Origin: Myotis daubentonii
Lineage: Eukaryota > Chordata > Mammalia > Chiroptera > Vespertilionidae
Direction of reading: 5' to 3'
Length of the DNA: 64,000 bases
Assembly (NCBI RefSeq): GCF_963259705.1
Contig: NC_081841.1
Location: forward strand, 117,871,033 to 117,935,032
The notes below the pieces were generated by a model. It was not told the DNA's origin. It searched no databases and saw nothing but the letters and a program-made list of their open reading frames with translations. This document shows positions 50,991-62,097 of this stretch, piece by piece. The position numbers and the translations under genes are program-made. Position 1 is the first letter of the stretch, and the number at the start of each line of letters is the position of its first letter.

Positions 50991-53290
50991 ATGAATATGA
51001 ACGTGTAAGAAGCAGTTGAAACACAAGTAAATAGAATCTAACTACATTTAGTGCTGAGTTCAATTACTGACATTAGAGGTAGAAAGCTCTGAAATGACGA
51101 GATTCTGATAATATTAACAACTCCCGCTATTTTAAGTGGCGTTTCCACAAAAATGTCATTTCAAACAGGAAGAATTCCTGTTTATAGAGCTCAGAAGTTG
51201 TGTATAAAGCTTTTAAATGAGGAGTCTACCGTTTATGTTTAACATTGAGACTTAATTGGCCAGGCGTTTTTTGACTGAAACAGTTTATACTGTGAATGTT
51301 CTAGTATATACTTCTTAGGAAACTGTAAAAATGTGGTAAAACTCTTAAAATACACAATTATCTTTCAAGGAAATGATTATGAACTTGTGAAAAACTGTTG
51401 AAACACGAGTAAATAGAATCTAACTAAATTTAATGCCCAATTCAATTACCGAGATTACAGGTATAAAGCTCTGAAATGATGAGAATTCTGGTAATATTAA
51501 CAACACCGGGTATTTTATGTGGCGTTTTCACAAAAATGTCATTTCAAACAGGAAGAATTCCTGTTTATAGAACTCAGAACTTGTGTTTAAAGCTTTTAAA
51601 TGAGGAGAATACTGTTAATGTTTACAATTGAGGTTGAATAGGCGTGGCGTTTTTTGACTGAAACAGTTTATATCCTGAAGGTTCTAGTATATACTCCTAA
51701 GGAAAACGTCAAATTGTGGTAAAACTCTTAGAATACACAATTATATTCCCAGAAAATGAATATGAACGTGTAAGAAGCAGTTGAAACACAAGTAAATAGA
51801 ATGTACCTACATTTAGTGCTGAGTTCAATTACTGACATTAGAGGTCGAAAGCTCTGAAATGACGAGAATTCTGATAATATTAACAACTCCCGCTATTTTA
51901 AGTGGCGTTTTCACAAAAATGTCATTTCAAACAGGAAGAATTCCTGTTTACAGAGCTCAGAAGTTCTGTATAAAGCTTTCAAATGAGTAGTGTACTGTTT
52001 ATGTTTAACATTGAGACTTAATTGGCGTGCCGTTTTTTGACAGAAACAGTTTACGTCGTGAAGGTTCTAGTATACACTTGTAAGAAATATGACAAATTGT
52101 CGTAAAACTCTTAAAATACACAATTATATTGCCGTGAAATGAATATGAACGTGTAAGAAGCATTCGAATTGTACACAAGTAAATATAATCTAACTACATT
52201 TAGTGCCGAGTTCAATTACCGAGATTACAGGTAGAAAGCTATGAAATGACGCGAATTCTGATAATATTAACGACACCGGACATTTTCTGTAGCATTTTCA
52301 CAAAAATGTCATTTCAAACAGGAAGAATTCCTGTTTATAGAACTCAGAACTTTTGTTCAAAGCTTAAATGAGGAGAATACGGTTAATGTTTACATTTGAG
52401 GTTGAATAGGCGTGGCGTTTTTTGAATGAAACAGTTTATATCCTGAAGGTTCTAGAATATACTCCTAAGAAAAATGTCAAATTGTGGTAAAACTCTTAGA
52501 ATACACAATTATATTCCCAGAAAATGAATATGAACGTGTAAGAAGCAGTTGAAACACAAGTAAATAGAATGTACCTACATTTAGTGCTGAGTTCAATTAC
52601 TGACATTAGAGGTAGAAAGCTCTGAAATGACGAGAATTCTGATAATATTAAGAACTCCCGCTATTTTAAGTGGCGTTTCCACAAAAATGTCATTTCAAAC
52701 AGGAAGAATTCCTGTTTACAGTGCTCAGAAGTTCTGTATAAAGCTTTCAAATGAGTAGTGTACTGTTTATGTTTAACATTGAGACTTAATTGGCGTGCCG
52801 TTTTTTGACAGAAACAGTTTACATCCTGAAGGTTCTAGTATACACTTCTAAGAAATATGAAAAATTGTGGTAAAACTCTTAAAATACACAATTATATTGC
52901 CGTGAAATGAATATGAACGTGTAAGAAGCATTCAAATTGTACACAAGTAAATAGAATCTAACTACATTTACTGCCGAGTTCAATTACCGAGATTACAGGT
53001 AGAAAGCTATGAAATGACGCGAATTCTGATAATAGTAACGACACCGGACATTTTATGTGGCATTTTCACAAAAATGTCATTTCAAACAGGAAGAATTCCT
53101 GTTTATAGAACTCAGAACTTTTGTTCAAAGCTTAAATGAGTAGAATACGGTTAATGTTTACAATTGAGGGTGAATTGGCATGGCGTTATTTGACTGAAAC
53201 AGTTTATATCCTGAAGGTTCTAGTATACACTTCTAAGGAAAACGTCAAATTGTGGTAAAACTCTTAGAATACACAATTATATTCCATAAA
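50991..53290. repeat. HOR unit 9 (6-mer, gamma subtype, R monomer deleted)
   Basis: Monomer starts are 50991 S, 51373 T, 51756 P1, 52139 G1/R hybrid, 52524 P2 and 52907 G2. It is the partner of unit 6, with the same GAGGTCGAAAGC, AATATAATCTAAC, TTTACATTTGAGG, TTTTGAATGAAAC and deletion junction. P2 lacks the extra A of units 3 and 6, so that base was lost or corrected here. Private changes are ACAGTGCTCAG near 52720 and AATAGTAACG near 53031. Confidence 0.9.
52139..52523. repeat. G1/R hybrid monomer, second copy of the deletion junction
   Basis: It has the same exchange point and diagnostic bases as the monomer at 44475. The deletion therefore occurred once and was then copied as part of the ~7.66-kb super-unit. 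Confidence 0.88.
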
Positions 53291-55973
53291 ATGAATATGA
53301 ACGTGTAAGAAGCAGTTGAAACACAAGTAAATAGAATCTAACTACATTTAGTGCTGAGTTCAATTACTGACATTAGAGGTAGAAAGCTCTGAAATGACGA
53401 GATTCTGATAATATTAACAACTCCCGCTATTTTAAGTGGCGTTTCCACAAAAATGTCATTTCAAACAGGAAGAATTCCTGTTTATAGAGCTCAGAAGTTG
53501 TGTATAAAGCTTTTAAATGAGGAGTCTACCGTTTATGTTTAACATTGAGACTTAATTGGCCAGGCGTTTTTTGACTGAAACAGTTTATACTGTGAATGTT
53601 CTAGTATATACTTCTTAGGAAACTGTAAAAATGTGGTAAAACTCTTAAAATACACAATTATCTTTCAAGGAAATGATTATGAACTTGTGAAAAACTGTTG
53701 AAACACGAGTAAATAGAATCTAACTAAATTTAATGCCCAATTCAATTACCGAGATTACAGGCATAAAGCTCTGAAATGATGAGAATTCTGGTAATATTAA
53801 CAACACCGGGTATTTTATGTGGCGTTTTCACAAAAATGTCATTTCAAACAGGAAGAATTCCTGTTTATAGAACTAAGAACTTGTGTTTAAAGCTTTTAAA
53901 TGAGGAGAATACTGTTAATGTTTACAATTGAGGTTGAATAGGCGTGGCGTTTTTTGACTGAAACAGTTTATATCCTGAAGGTTCTAGTATATACTCCTAA
54001 GGAAAACGTCAAATTGTGGTAAAACTCTTAGAATACACAATTATATTCCCAGAAAATGAATATGAACGTGTAAGAAGCAGTTGAAACACAAGTAAATAGA
54101 ATGTACCTACATTTAGTGCTGAGTTCAATTACTGACATTAGAGGTAGAAAGCTCTGAAATGACGAGAATTCTGATAATATTAACAACTCCCGCTATTTTA
54201 AGTGGCGTTTCCACAAAAATGTCATTTCAAACAGGAAGAATTCCTGTTTACAGAGCTCAGAAGTTCTGTATAAAGCTTTCAAATGAGTAGTGTACTGTTT
54301 ATGTTTAACATTGAGACTTAATTGGCGTGCCGTTTTTTGACAGAAACAGTTTACATCGTGAAGGTTCTAGTATACACTTCTAAGAAATATGACAAATTGT
54401 CGTAAAACTCTTAAAATACACAATTATATTGCCGTGAAATGAATATGAACGTGTAAGAAGCATTCGAATTGTACACAAGTAAATACAATCTAACTACATT
54501 TAGTGCCGAGTTCAATTACCGAGATTACAGGTAGAAAGCTATGAAATGACGCGAATTCTGATAATATTAACGACACCGGACATTTTCTGTAGCATTTTCA
54601 CAAAAATGTCATTTCAAACAGGAAGAATTCCTGTTTATAGAACTCAGAACTTTTGTTCAAAGCTTAAATGAGGAGAATACGGTTAATGTTTACAATTGAG
54701 GTTGAATAGGCGTGGCGTTTTTTGACTGAAACAGTTTATATCCTGAAGGTTCTAGAATATACTCCTAAGAAAAATGTCAAATAGTGGTAAAACTCTTAAA
54801 ATACACAATTATATTCCAGGGAAATGAATATGAACTTGTAACAAACAGTTGAAACACGAGTAAATAGAGTCTAACTCCATTTAATGCCGAGTTCATTTAC
54901 CTAGACTACAGGTAGAAAGCTCTGAAATGACGCGAATTCTGATAATATTAAAAACTCCGGCTATTTTAAGTGGCGTTTTCACAAAAATGTCATTTCCAAC
55001 AGGAAGAATTCTTGTTTATAGAGTTCAGAAGTTCTGTATAAAGCTTTCAAATGAGGAGTGTACTGTTTATGTTTAACATTGAGACTTAATTGGCGTGCCG
55101 TTTTTTGACAGAAACAGTTTACATCCTGAAGGTTCTAGTATACACTTCTAAGAAATATGTCAAATTGTGGTAAAACTCTTAGAATACACAATTATATTCC
55201 CAGAAAATGAATATGAACGTGTAAGAAGCAGTTGAAACACAAGTAAATAGAATGTACCTACATTTAGTGCTGAGTTCAATTACTGACATTAGAGGTAGAA
55301 AGCTCTGAAATGACGAGAATTCTGATAATATTAAGAACTCCCGCTATTTTAAGTGGCGTTTCCACAAAAATGTCATTTCAAACAGGAAGAATTCCTGTTT
55401 ACAGAGCTCAGAAGTTCTGTATAAAGCTTTCAAATGAGTAGTGTACTGTTTATGTTTAACATTGAGACTTAATTGGCGTGCCGTTTTTTGACAGAAACAG
55501 TTTACATCCTGAAGGTTCTAGTATACACTTCTAAGAAATATGAAAAATTGTGGTAAAACTCTTAAAATACACAATTATATTGCCGTGAAATGAATATGAA
55601 CGTGTAAGAAGCATTCAAATTGTACACAAGTAAATAGAATCTAACTACATTTACTGCCGAGTTCAATTACCGAGATTACAGGTAGAAAGCTATGAAATGA
55701 CGCGAATTCTGATAATATTAACGACACCGGACATTTTATGTGGCATTTTCACAAAAATGTCATTTCAAACAGGAAGAATTCCTGTTTATAGAACTCATAA
55801 CTTTTGTTCAAAGCTTAAATGAGTAGAATACGGTTAATGTTTACAATTGAGGGTGAATTGGCATGGCGTTATTTGACTGAAACAGTTTATATCCTGAAGG
55901 TTCTAGTATACACTTCTAAGGAAAACGTCAAATTGTGGTAAAACTCTTAGAATACACAATTATATTCCATAAA
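53291..55973. repeat. HOR unit 10 (7-mer, beta subtype)
   Basis: Monomer starts are 53291, 53673, 54056, 54439, 54824, 55207 and 55590. P1 has TTTACATCGTGAAGG but the full AAAGCTTTCAAATGAG, unlike units 5 and 8. The R monomer has an altered inverted repeat, GAATTCTTGTTT near 55007, and the last monomer has AACTCATAAC near 55793. Confidence 0.9.
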
Positions 55974-58656
55974 ATGAATATGAACGTGTAAGAAGCAGTT
56001 GAAACACAAGTAAATAGAATCTAACTACATTTAGTGCTGAGTTCAATTACTGACATTAGAGGTAGAAAGCTCTGAAATGACGAGATTCTGATAATATTAA
56101 CAACTCCCGCTATTTTAAGTGGCGTTTCCACAAAAATGTCATTTCAAACAGGAAGAATTCCTGTTTATAGAGCTCAGAAGTTGTGTATAAAGCTTTTAAA
56201 TGAGGAGTCTACCGTTTATGTTTAACATTGAGACTTAATTGGCCAGGCGTTTTTTGACTGAAACAGTTTATACTGTGAATGTTCTAGTATATACTTCTTA
56301 GGAAACTGTAAAAATGTGGTAAAACTCTTAAAATACACAATTATCTTTCAAGGAAATGATTATGAACTTGTGAAAAACTGTTGAAACACGAGTAAATAGA
56401 ATCTAACTAAATTTAATGCCCAATTCAATTACCGAGATTACAGGTATAAAGCTCTGAAATGATGAGAATTCTGGTAATATTAACAACACCGGGTATTTTA
56501 TGTGGCGTTTTCACAAAAATGTCATTTCAAACAGGAAGAATTCCTGTTTATAGAACTCAGAACTTGTGTTTAAAGCTTTTAAATGAGGAGAATACTGTTA
56601 ATGTTTACAATTGAGGTTGAATAGGCGTGGCGTTTTTTGACTGAAACAGTTTATATCCTGAAGGTTCTAGTATATACTCCTAAGGAAAACGTCAAATTGT
56701 GGTAAAACTCTTAGAATACACAATTATATTCCCAGAAAATGAATATGAACGTGTAAGAAGCAGTTGAAACACAAGTAAATAGAATGTACCTACATTTAGT
56801 GCTGAGTTCAATTACTGACATTAGAGGTCGAAAGTTCTGAAATGACGAGAATTCTGATAATATTAACAACTCCCGCTATTTTAAGTGGCGTTTTCACAAA
56901 AATGTCATTTCAAACAGGAAGAATTCCTGTTTACAGAGCTCAGAAGTTCTGTATAAAGCTTTCAAATGAGTAGTGTACTGTTTATGTTTAACATTGAGAC
57001 TTAATTGGCGTGCCGTTTTTTGACAGAAACAGTTTACATCGTGAAGGTTCTAGTATACACTTCTAAGAAATATGACAAATTGTCGTAAAACTCTTAAAAT
57101 ACACAATTATATTGCCGTGAAATGAATATGAACGTGTAAGAAGCATTCGAATTGTACACAAGTAAATACAATCTAACTACATTTACTGCCGAGTTCAATT
57201 ACCGAGATTACAGGTAGAAAGCTATGAAATGACGCGAATTCTGATAATATTAACGACACCGGACATTTTCTGTAGCATTTTCACAAAAATGTCATTTCAA
57301 ACAGGAAGAATTCCTGTTTATAGAACTCAGAACTTTTGTTCAAAGCTTAAATGAGGAGAATACGGTTAATGTTTACAATTGAGGTTGAATAGGCGTGGCG
57401 TTTTTTGACTGAAACAGTTTATATCCTGAAGGTTCTAGAATATACTCCTAAGAAAAATGTCAAATAGTGGTAAAACTCTTAAAATACACAATTATATTCC
57501 AGGGAAATGAATATGAACTTGTAACAAACAGTTGAAACACGAGTAAATAGAGTCTAACTCCATTTAATGCCGAGTTCATTTACCTAGACTACAGGTAGAA
57601 AGCTCTGAAATGACGCGAATTCTGATAATATTAAAAACTCCGGCTATTTTAAGTGGCGTTTTCACAAAAATGTCATTTCCAACAGGAAGAATTCCTGTTT
57701 ATAGAGTTCAGAAGTTCTGTATAAAGCTTTCAAATGAGGAGTGTACTGTTTATGTTTAACATTGAGACTTAATTGGCGTGCCGTTTTTTGACAGAAACAG
57801 TTTACATCCTGAAGGTTCTAGTATACACTTCTAAGAAATATGTCAAATTGTGGTAAAACTCTTAGAATACACAATTATATTCCCAGAAAATGAATATGAA
57901 CGTGTAAGAAGCAGTTGAAACACAAGTAAATAGAATGTACCTACATTTAGTGCTGAGTTCAATTACTGACATTAGAGGTAGAAAGCTCTGAAATGACGAG
58001 AATTCTGATAATATTAAGAACTCCCGCTATTTTAAGTGGCGTTTCCACAAAAATGTCATTTCAAACAGGAAGAATTCCTGTTTACAGAGCTCAGAAGTTC
58101 TGTATAAAGCTTTCAAATGAGTAGTGTACTCTTTATGTTTAACATTGAGACTTAATTGGCGTGCCGTTTTTTGACAGAAACAGTTTACATCCTGAAGGTT
58201 CTAGTATACACTTCTAAGAAATATGTCAAATTGTGGTAAAACTCTTAAAATACACAATTATATTGCCGTGAAATGAATATGGACGTGTAAGAAGCATTCA
58301 AATTGTACACAAGTAAATAGAATCTAACTACATTTACTGCCGAGTTCAATTACCGAGATTACAGGTAGAAAGCTATGAAATGACGCGAATTCTGATAATA
58401 TTAACGACACCGGACATTTTATGTGGCATTTTCACAAAAATGTCATTTCAAACAGGAAGAATTCCTGTTTATAGAACTCAGAACTTTTGTTCAAAGCTTA
58501 AATGAGTAGAATACGGTTAATGTTTACAATTGAGGGTGAATTGGCATGGCGTTATTTGACTGAAACAGTTTATATCCTGAAGGTTCTAGTATACACTTCT
58601 AAGGAAAACGTCAAATTGTGGTAAAACTCTTAGAATACACAATTATATTCCATAAA
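55974..58656. repeat. HOR unit 11 (7-mer, beta/gamma mixed)
   Basis: Monomer starts are 55974, 56356, 56739, 57122, 57507, 57890 and 58273. P1 has GAGGTCGAAAGTTC, a gamma-type head, but TTTACATCGTGAAGG, a beta-type tail. R is present. This is a mosaic of the two subtypes and shows that exchange occurs inside monomers. The G2 anchor reads ATGGACGTG. Confidence 0.88.
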
Positions 58657-60952
58657 ATGAATATGAACGTGTAAGAAGCAGTTGAAACACAAGTAAATAG
58701 AATCTAACTACATTTAGTGCTGAGTTCAATTACTGACATTAGAGGTAGAAAGCTCTGAAATGACGAGATTCTGATAATATTAACAACTCCCGCTATTTTA
58801 AGTGGCGTTTCCACAAAAATGTCATTTCAAACAGGAAGAATTCCTGTTTATAGAGCTCAGAAGTTGTGTATAAAGCTTTTAAATGAGGAGTCTACCGTTT
58901 ATGTTTAACATTGAGACTTAATTGGCCAGGCGTTTTTTGACTGAAACAGTTTATACTGTGAATGTTCTAGTATATACTTCTTAGGAAACTGTAAAAATGT
59001 GGTAAAACTCTTAAAATACACAATTATCTTTCAAGGAAATGATTATGAACTTGTGAAAAACTGTTGAAACACGAGTAAATAGAATCTAACTAAATTTAAT
59101 GCCCAATTCAATTACCGAGATTACAGGTATAAAGCTCTGAAATGATGAGAATTCTGGTAATATTAACAACACCGGGTATTTTATGTGGCGTTTTCACAAA
59201 AATGTCATTTCAAACAGGAAGAATTCCTGTTTATAGAACTCAGAACTTGTGTTTAAAGCTTTTAAATGAGGAGAATACTGTTAATGTTTACAATTGAGGT
59301 TGAATAGGCGTGGCGTTTTTTGACTGAAACAGTTTATATCCTGAAGGTTCTAGTATATACTCCTAAGGAAAACGTCAAATTGTGGTAAAACTCTTAGAAT
59401 ACACAATTATATTCCCAGAAAATGAATATGAACGTGTAAGAAGCAGTTGAAACACAAGTAAATAGAATGTACCTACATTTAGTGCTGAGTTCAATTACTG
59501 ACATTAGAGGTCGAAAGCTCTGAAATGACGAGAATTCTGATAATATTAACAACTCCCGCTATTTTAAGTGGCGTTTCCACAAAAATGTCATTTCAAACAG
59601 GAAGAATTCCTGTTTATAGAACTCAGAACTTTTGTTCAAAGCTTAAATGAGGAGAATACGGTTAATGTTTACAATTGAGGTTGAATAGGCGTGGCGTTTT
59701 TTGACTGAAACAGTTTATATCCTGAAGGTTCTAGAATATACTCCTAAGAAAAATGTCAAATAGTGGTAAAACTCTTAAAATACACAATTATATTCCAGGG
59801 AAATGAATATGAACTTGTAACAAACAGTTGAAACACGAGTAAATAGAGTCTAACTCCATTTAATGCCGAGTTCATTTACCTAGACTACAGGTAGAAAGCT
59901 CTGAAATGACGCGAATTCTGATAATATTTAAAACTCCGGCTATTTTAAGTGGCGTTTTCACAAAAATGTCATTTCCAACAGGAAGAATTCCTGTTTATAG
60001 AGTTCAGAAGTTCTGTATAAAGCTTTCAAATGAGGAGTGTACTGTTTATGTTTAACATTGAGACTTAATTGGCGTGCCGTTTTTTGACAGAAACAGTTTA
60101 CATCCTGAAGGTTCTAGTATACACTTCTAAGAAATATGTCAAATTGTGGTAAAACTCTTAGAATACACAATTATATTCCCAGAAAATGAATATGAACGTG
60201 TAAGAAGCAGTTGAAACACAAGTAAATAGAATGTACCTACATTTAGTGCTGAGTTCAATTACTGACATTAGAGGTAGAAAGCTCTGAAATGACGAGAATT
60301 CTGATAATATTAAGAACTCCCGCTATTTTAAGTGGCGTTTCCACAAAAATGTCATTTCAAACAGGAAGAATTCCTGTTTACAGAGCTCAGAAGTTCTGTA
60401 TAAAGCTTTCAAATGAGTAGTGTACTGTTTATGTTTAACATTGAGACTTAATTGGCGTGCCGTTTTTTGACAGAAACAGTTTACATCGTGAAGGTTCTAG
60501 AATACACTTCTAAGAAATATGAAAAATTGTGGTAAAACTCTTAAAATACACAATTATATTGCCGTGAAATGAATATGAACGTGTAAGAAGCATTCAAATT
60601 GTACACAAGTAAATAGAATCTAACTACATTTACTGCCGAGTTCAATTACCGAGATTACAGGTAGAAAGCTATGAAATGACGCGAATTCTGATAATATTAA
60701 CGACACCGGACATTTTATGTGGCATTTTCACAAAAATGTCATTTCAAACAGGAAGAATTCCTGTTTATAGAACTCAGAACTTTTGTTCAAAGCTTAAATG
60801 AGTAGAATACGGTTAATGTTTACAATTGAGGGTGAATTGGCATGGCGTTATTTGACTGAAACAGTTTATATCCTGAAGGTTCTAGTATACACTTCTAAGG
60901 AAAACGTCAAATAGTGGTAAAACTCTTAGAATACACAATTATATTCCATAAA
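58657..60952. repeat. HOR unit 12 (6-mer, independent P1/G1 fusion)
   Basis: Monomer starts are 58657 S, 59039 T, 59422 P1/G1 hybrid, 59803 R, 60186 P2 and 60569 G2. R is kept, so this 6-mer arose by a different deletion from units 6 and 9. P2 ends TTTACATCGTGAAGGTTCTAGAATACAC, an otherwise unusual combination. The R head has ATAATATTTAAAACTCC, a private change. Confidence 0.88.
59422..59802. repeat. P1/G1 hybrid monomer at a one-monomer deletion junction
   Basis: It begins as P1 with GAGGTCGAAAGC and AACTCCCGCTATTTTAAG, then from about the shared CACAAAAATGTCATTTC block (59578-59625) it continues as G1 (GAACTCAGAACTTTTGTTCAAAGC, AGAATATACTCC). The length is 381 bp. The exchange is placed inside a segment common to both parents, so it cannot be fixed more exactly. 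Confidence 0.86.
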
Positions 60953-62097
60953 ATGAATATGAACCTGTAAGAAGCAGTTGAAACACAAGTAAATAGAATC
61001 TAACTACATTTAGTGCTGAGTTCAATTAATGACATTAGAGGTAGAAAGCTCTGAAATGACGAGATTCTGATAATATTAACAATTCCCGCTATGTTAAGTG
61101 GCGTTTCCACAAAAATGTCATTTCAAACAGGAAGAATTCCTGTTTATAGAGCTCAGAAGTTGTGTATAAAGCTTTTAAATGAGGAGTCTACCGTTTATGT
61201 TTAACATTGAGACTTAATTGGCCAGGCGTTTTTTGACTGAAACAGTTTATACTGTGAATGTTCTAGTATATACTTCTTAGGAAACTGTAAAAATGTGGTA
61301 AAACTCTTAAAATACACAATTATCTTTCAAGGAAATGATTATGAACTTGTGAAAAACTGTTGAAACACGAGTAAATAGAATCTAACTAAATTTAATGCCC
61401 AATTCAATTACCGAGATTAAAGGTATAAAGCTCTGAAATGATGAGAATTCTGGTAATATTAACAACACCGGGTATTCTATGTGGCGTTTTCACAAAAATG
61501 TCATTTCAAACAGGAAGAATTCCTGTTTATAGAACTCAGAACTTGTGTTTAAAGCTTTTAAATGAGGAGAATACTGTTAATGTTTACAATTGAGGTTGAA
61601 TAGGCGTGGCGTTTTTCGACTGAAACAGTTTATATCCTGAAGGTTCTAGTATATACTCCTAAGGAAAACGTCAAATTGTGGTAAAACTCTTAGAATACAC
61701 AATTATATTCCCAGAAAATGAATATGAACGTGTAAGAAGCAGTTGAAACACAAGTAAATAGAATGTACCTACATTTAGTGCTGAGTTCAATTACTGACAT
61801 TAGAGGTAGAAAGCTCTGAAATGACGAGAATTCTGATAATATTAACGACACCGGACATTTTATGTGGCATTTTCACAAAAATGTCATTTCAAACAGGAAG
61901 AATTCCTGTTTATAGAACTCAGAACTTTTGTTCAAAGCTTAAATGAGTAGAATACGGTTAATGTTTACAATTGAGGGTGAATTGGCATGGCGTTATTTGA
62001 CTGAAACAGTTTATATCCTGAAGGTTCTAGTATACACTTCTAAGGAAAACGACAAATTGTGGTAAAACTCTTAGAATACACAATTATATTCCATAAA
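60953..62097. repeat. Three-monomer unit (S-T-P/G), right flank
   Basis: Monomer starts are 60953 S, 61335 T and 61718 P/G hybrid. S has GAACCTGTAAG (shared only with 23400) and AATTCCCGC; T has GATTAAAGG and TATTCTATGTGG. The third monomer keeps a P head and switches to G2 at GATAATATTAACGACACC (near 61845), which deletes four monomers relative to the core unit. These variants group this unit with the 22-26 kb flank, not with the adjacent core. Confidence 0.87.

Larger units (their letters stand above)
45628..53290. repeat. Super-HOR copy 2: alpha-beta-gamma, 20 monomers, 7663 bp
   Basis: Units 7, 8 and 9 repeat units 4, 5 and 6 in order. A few single-base and one- to three-base differences separate the copies, for example the unit 8 T tail and the missing extra A in unit 9. 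The block was therefore duplicated recently but not at the last step, or was later touched by gene-conversion-like exchange. Confidence 0.88.
29912..60952. repeat. Core higher-order repeat array, seven-monomer unit S-T-P1-G1-R-P2-G2
   Basis: Twelve consecutive HOR units share one phase and monomer order. Unit starts are 29912, 32595, 35278, 37962, 40645, 43327, 45628, 48310, 50991, 53291, 55974 and 58657. Full units are 2681-2684 bp; three lack one monomer (2301, 2300 and 2296 bp). Corresponding monomers in different units are nearly identical, while neighbours within a unit differ clearly, which is the hallmark of an HOR. G1 carries ATTCGAATTGTA and G2 ATTCAAATTGTA; P1 precedes G1, and P2 follows R. 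Alpha satellite in primates shows this type of organisation at active centromeres; that this array is a centromere is analogy, not demonstrated here. Confidence 0.93.
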
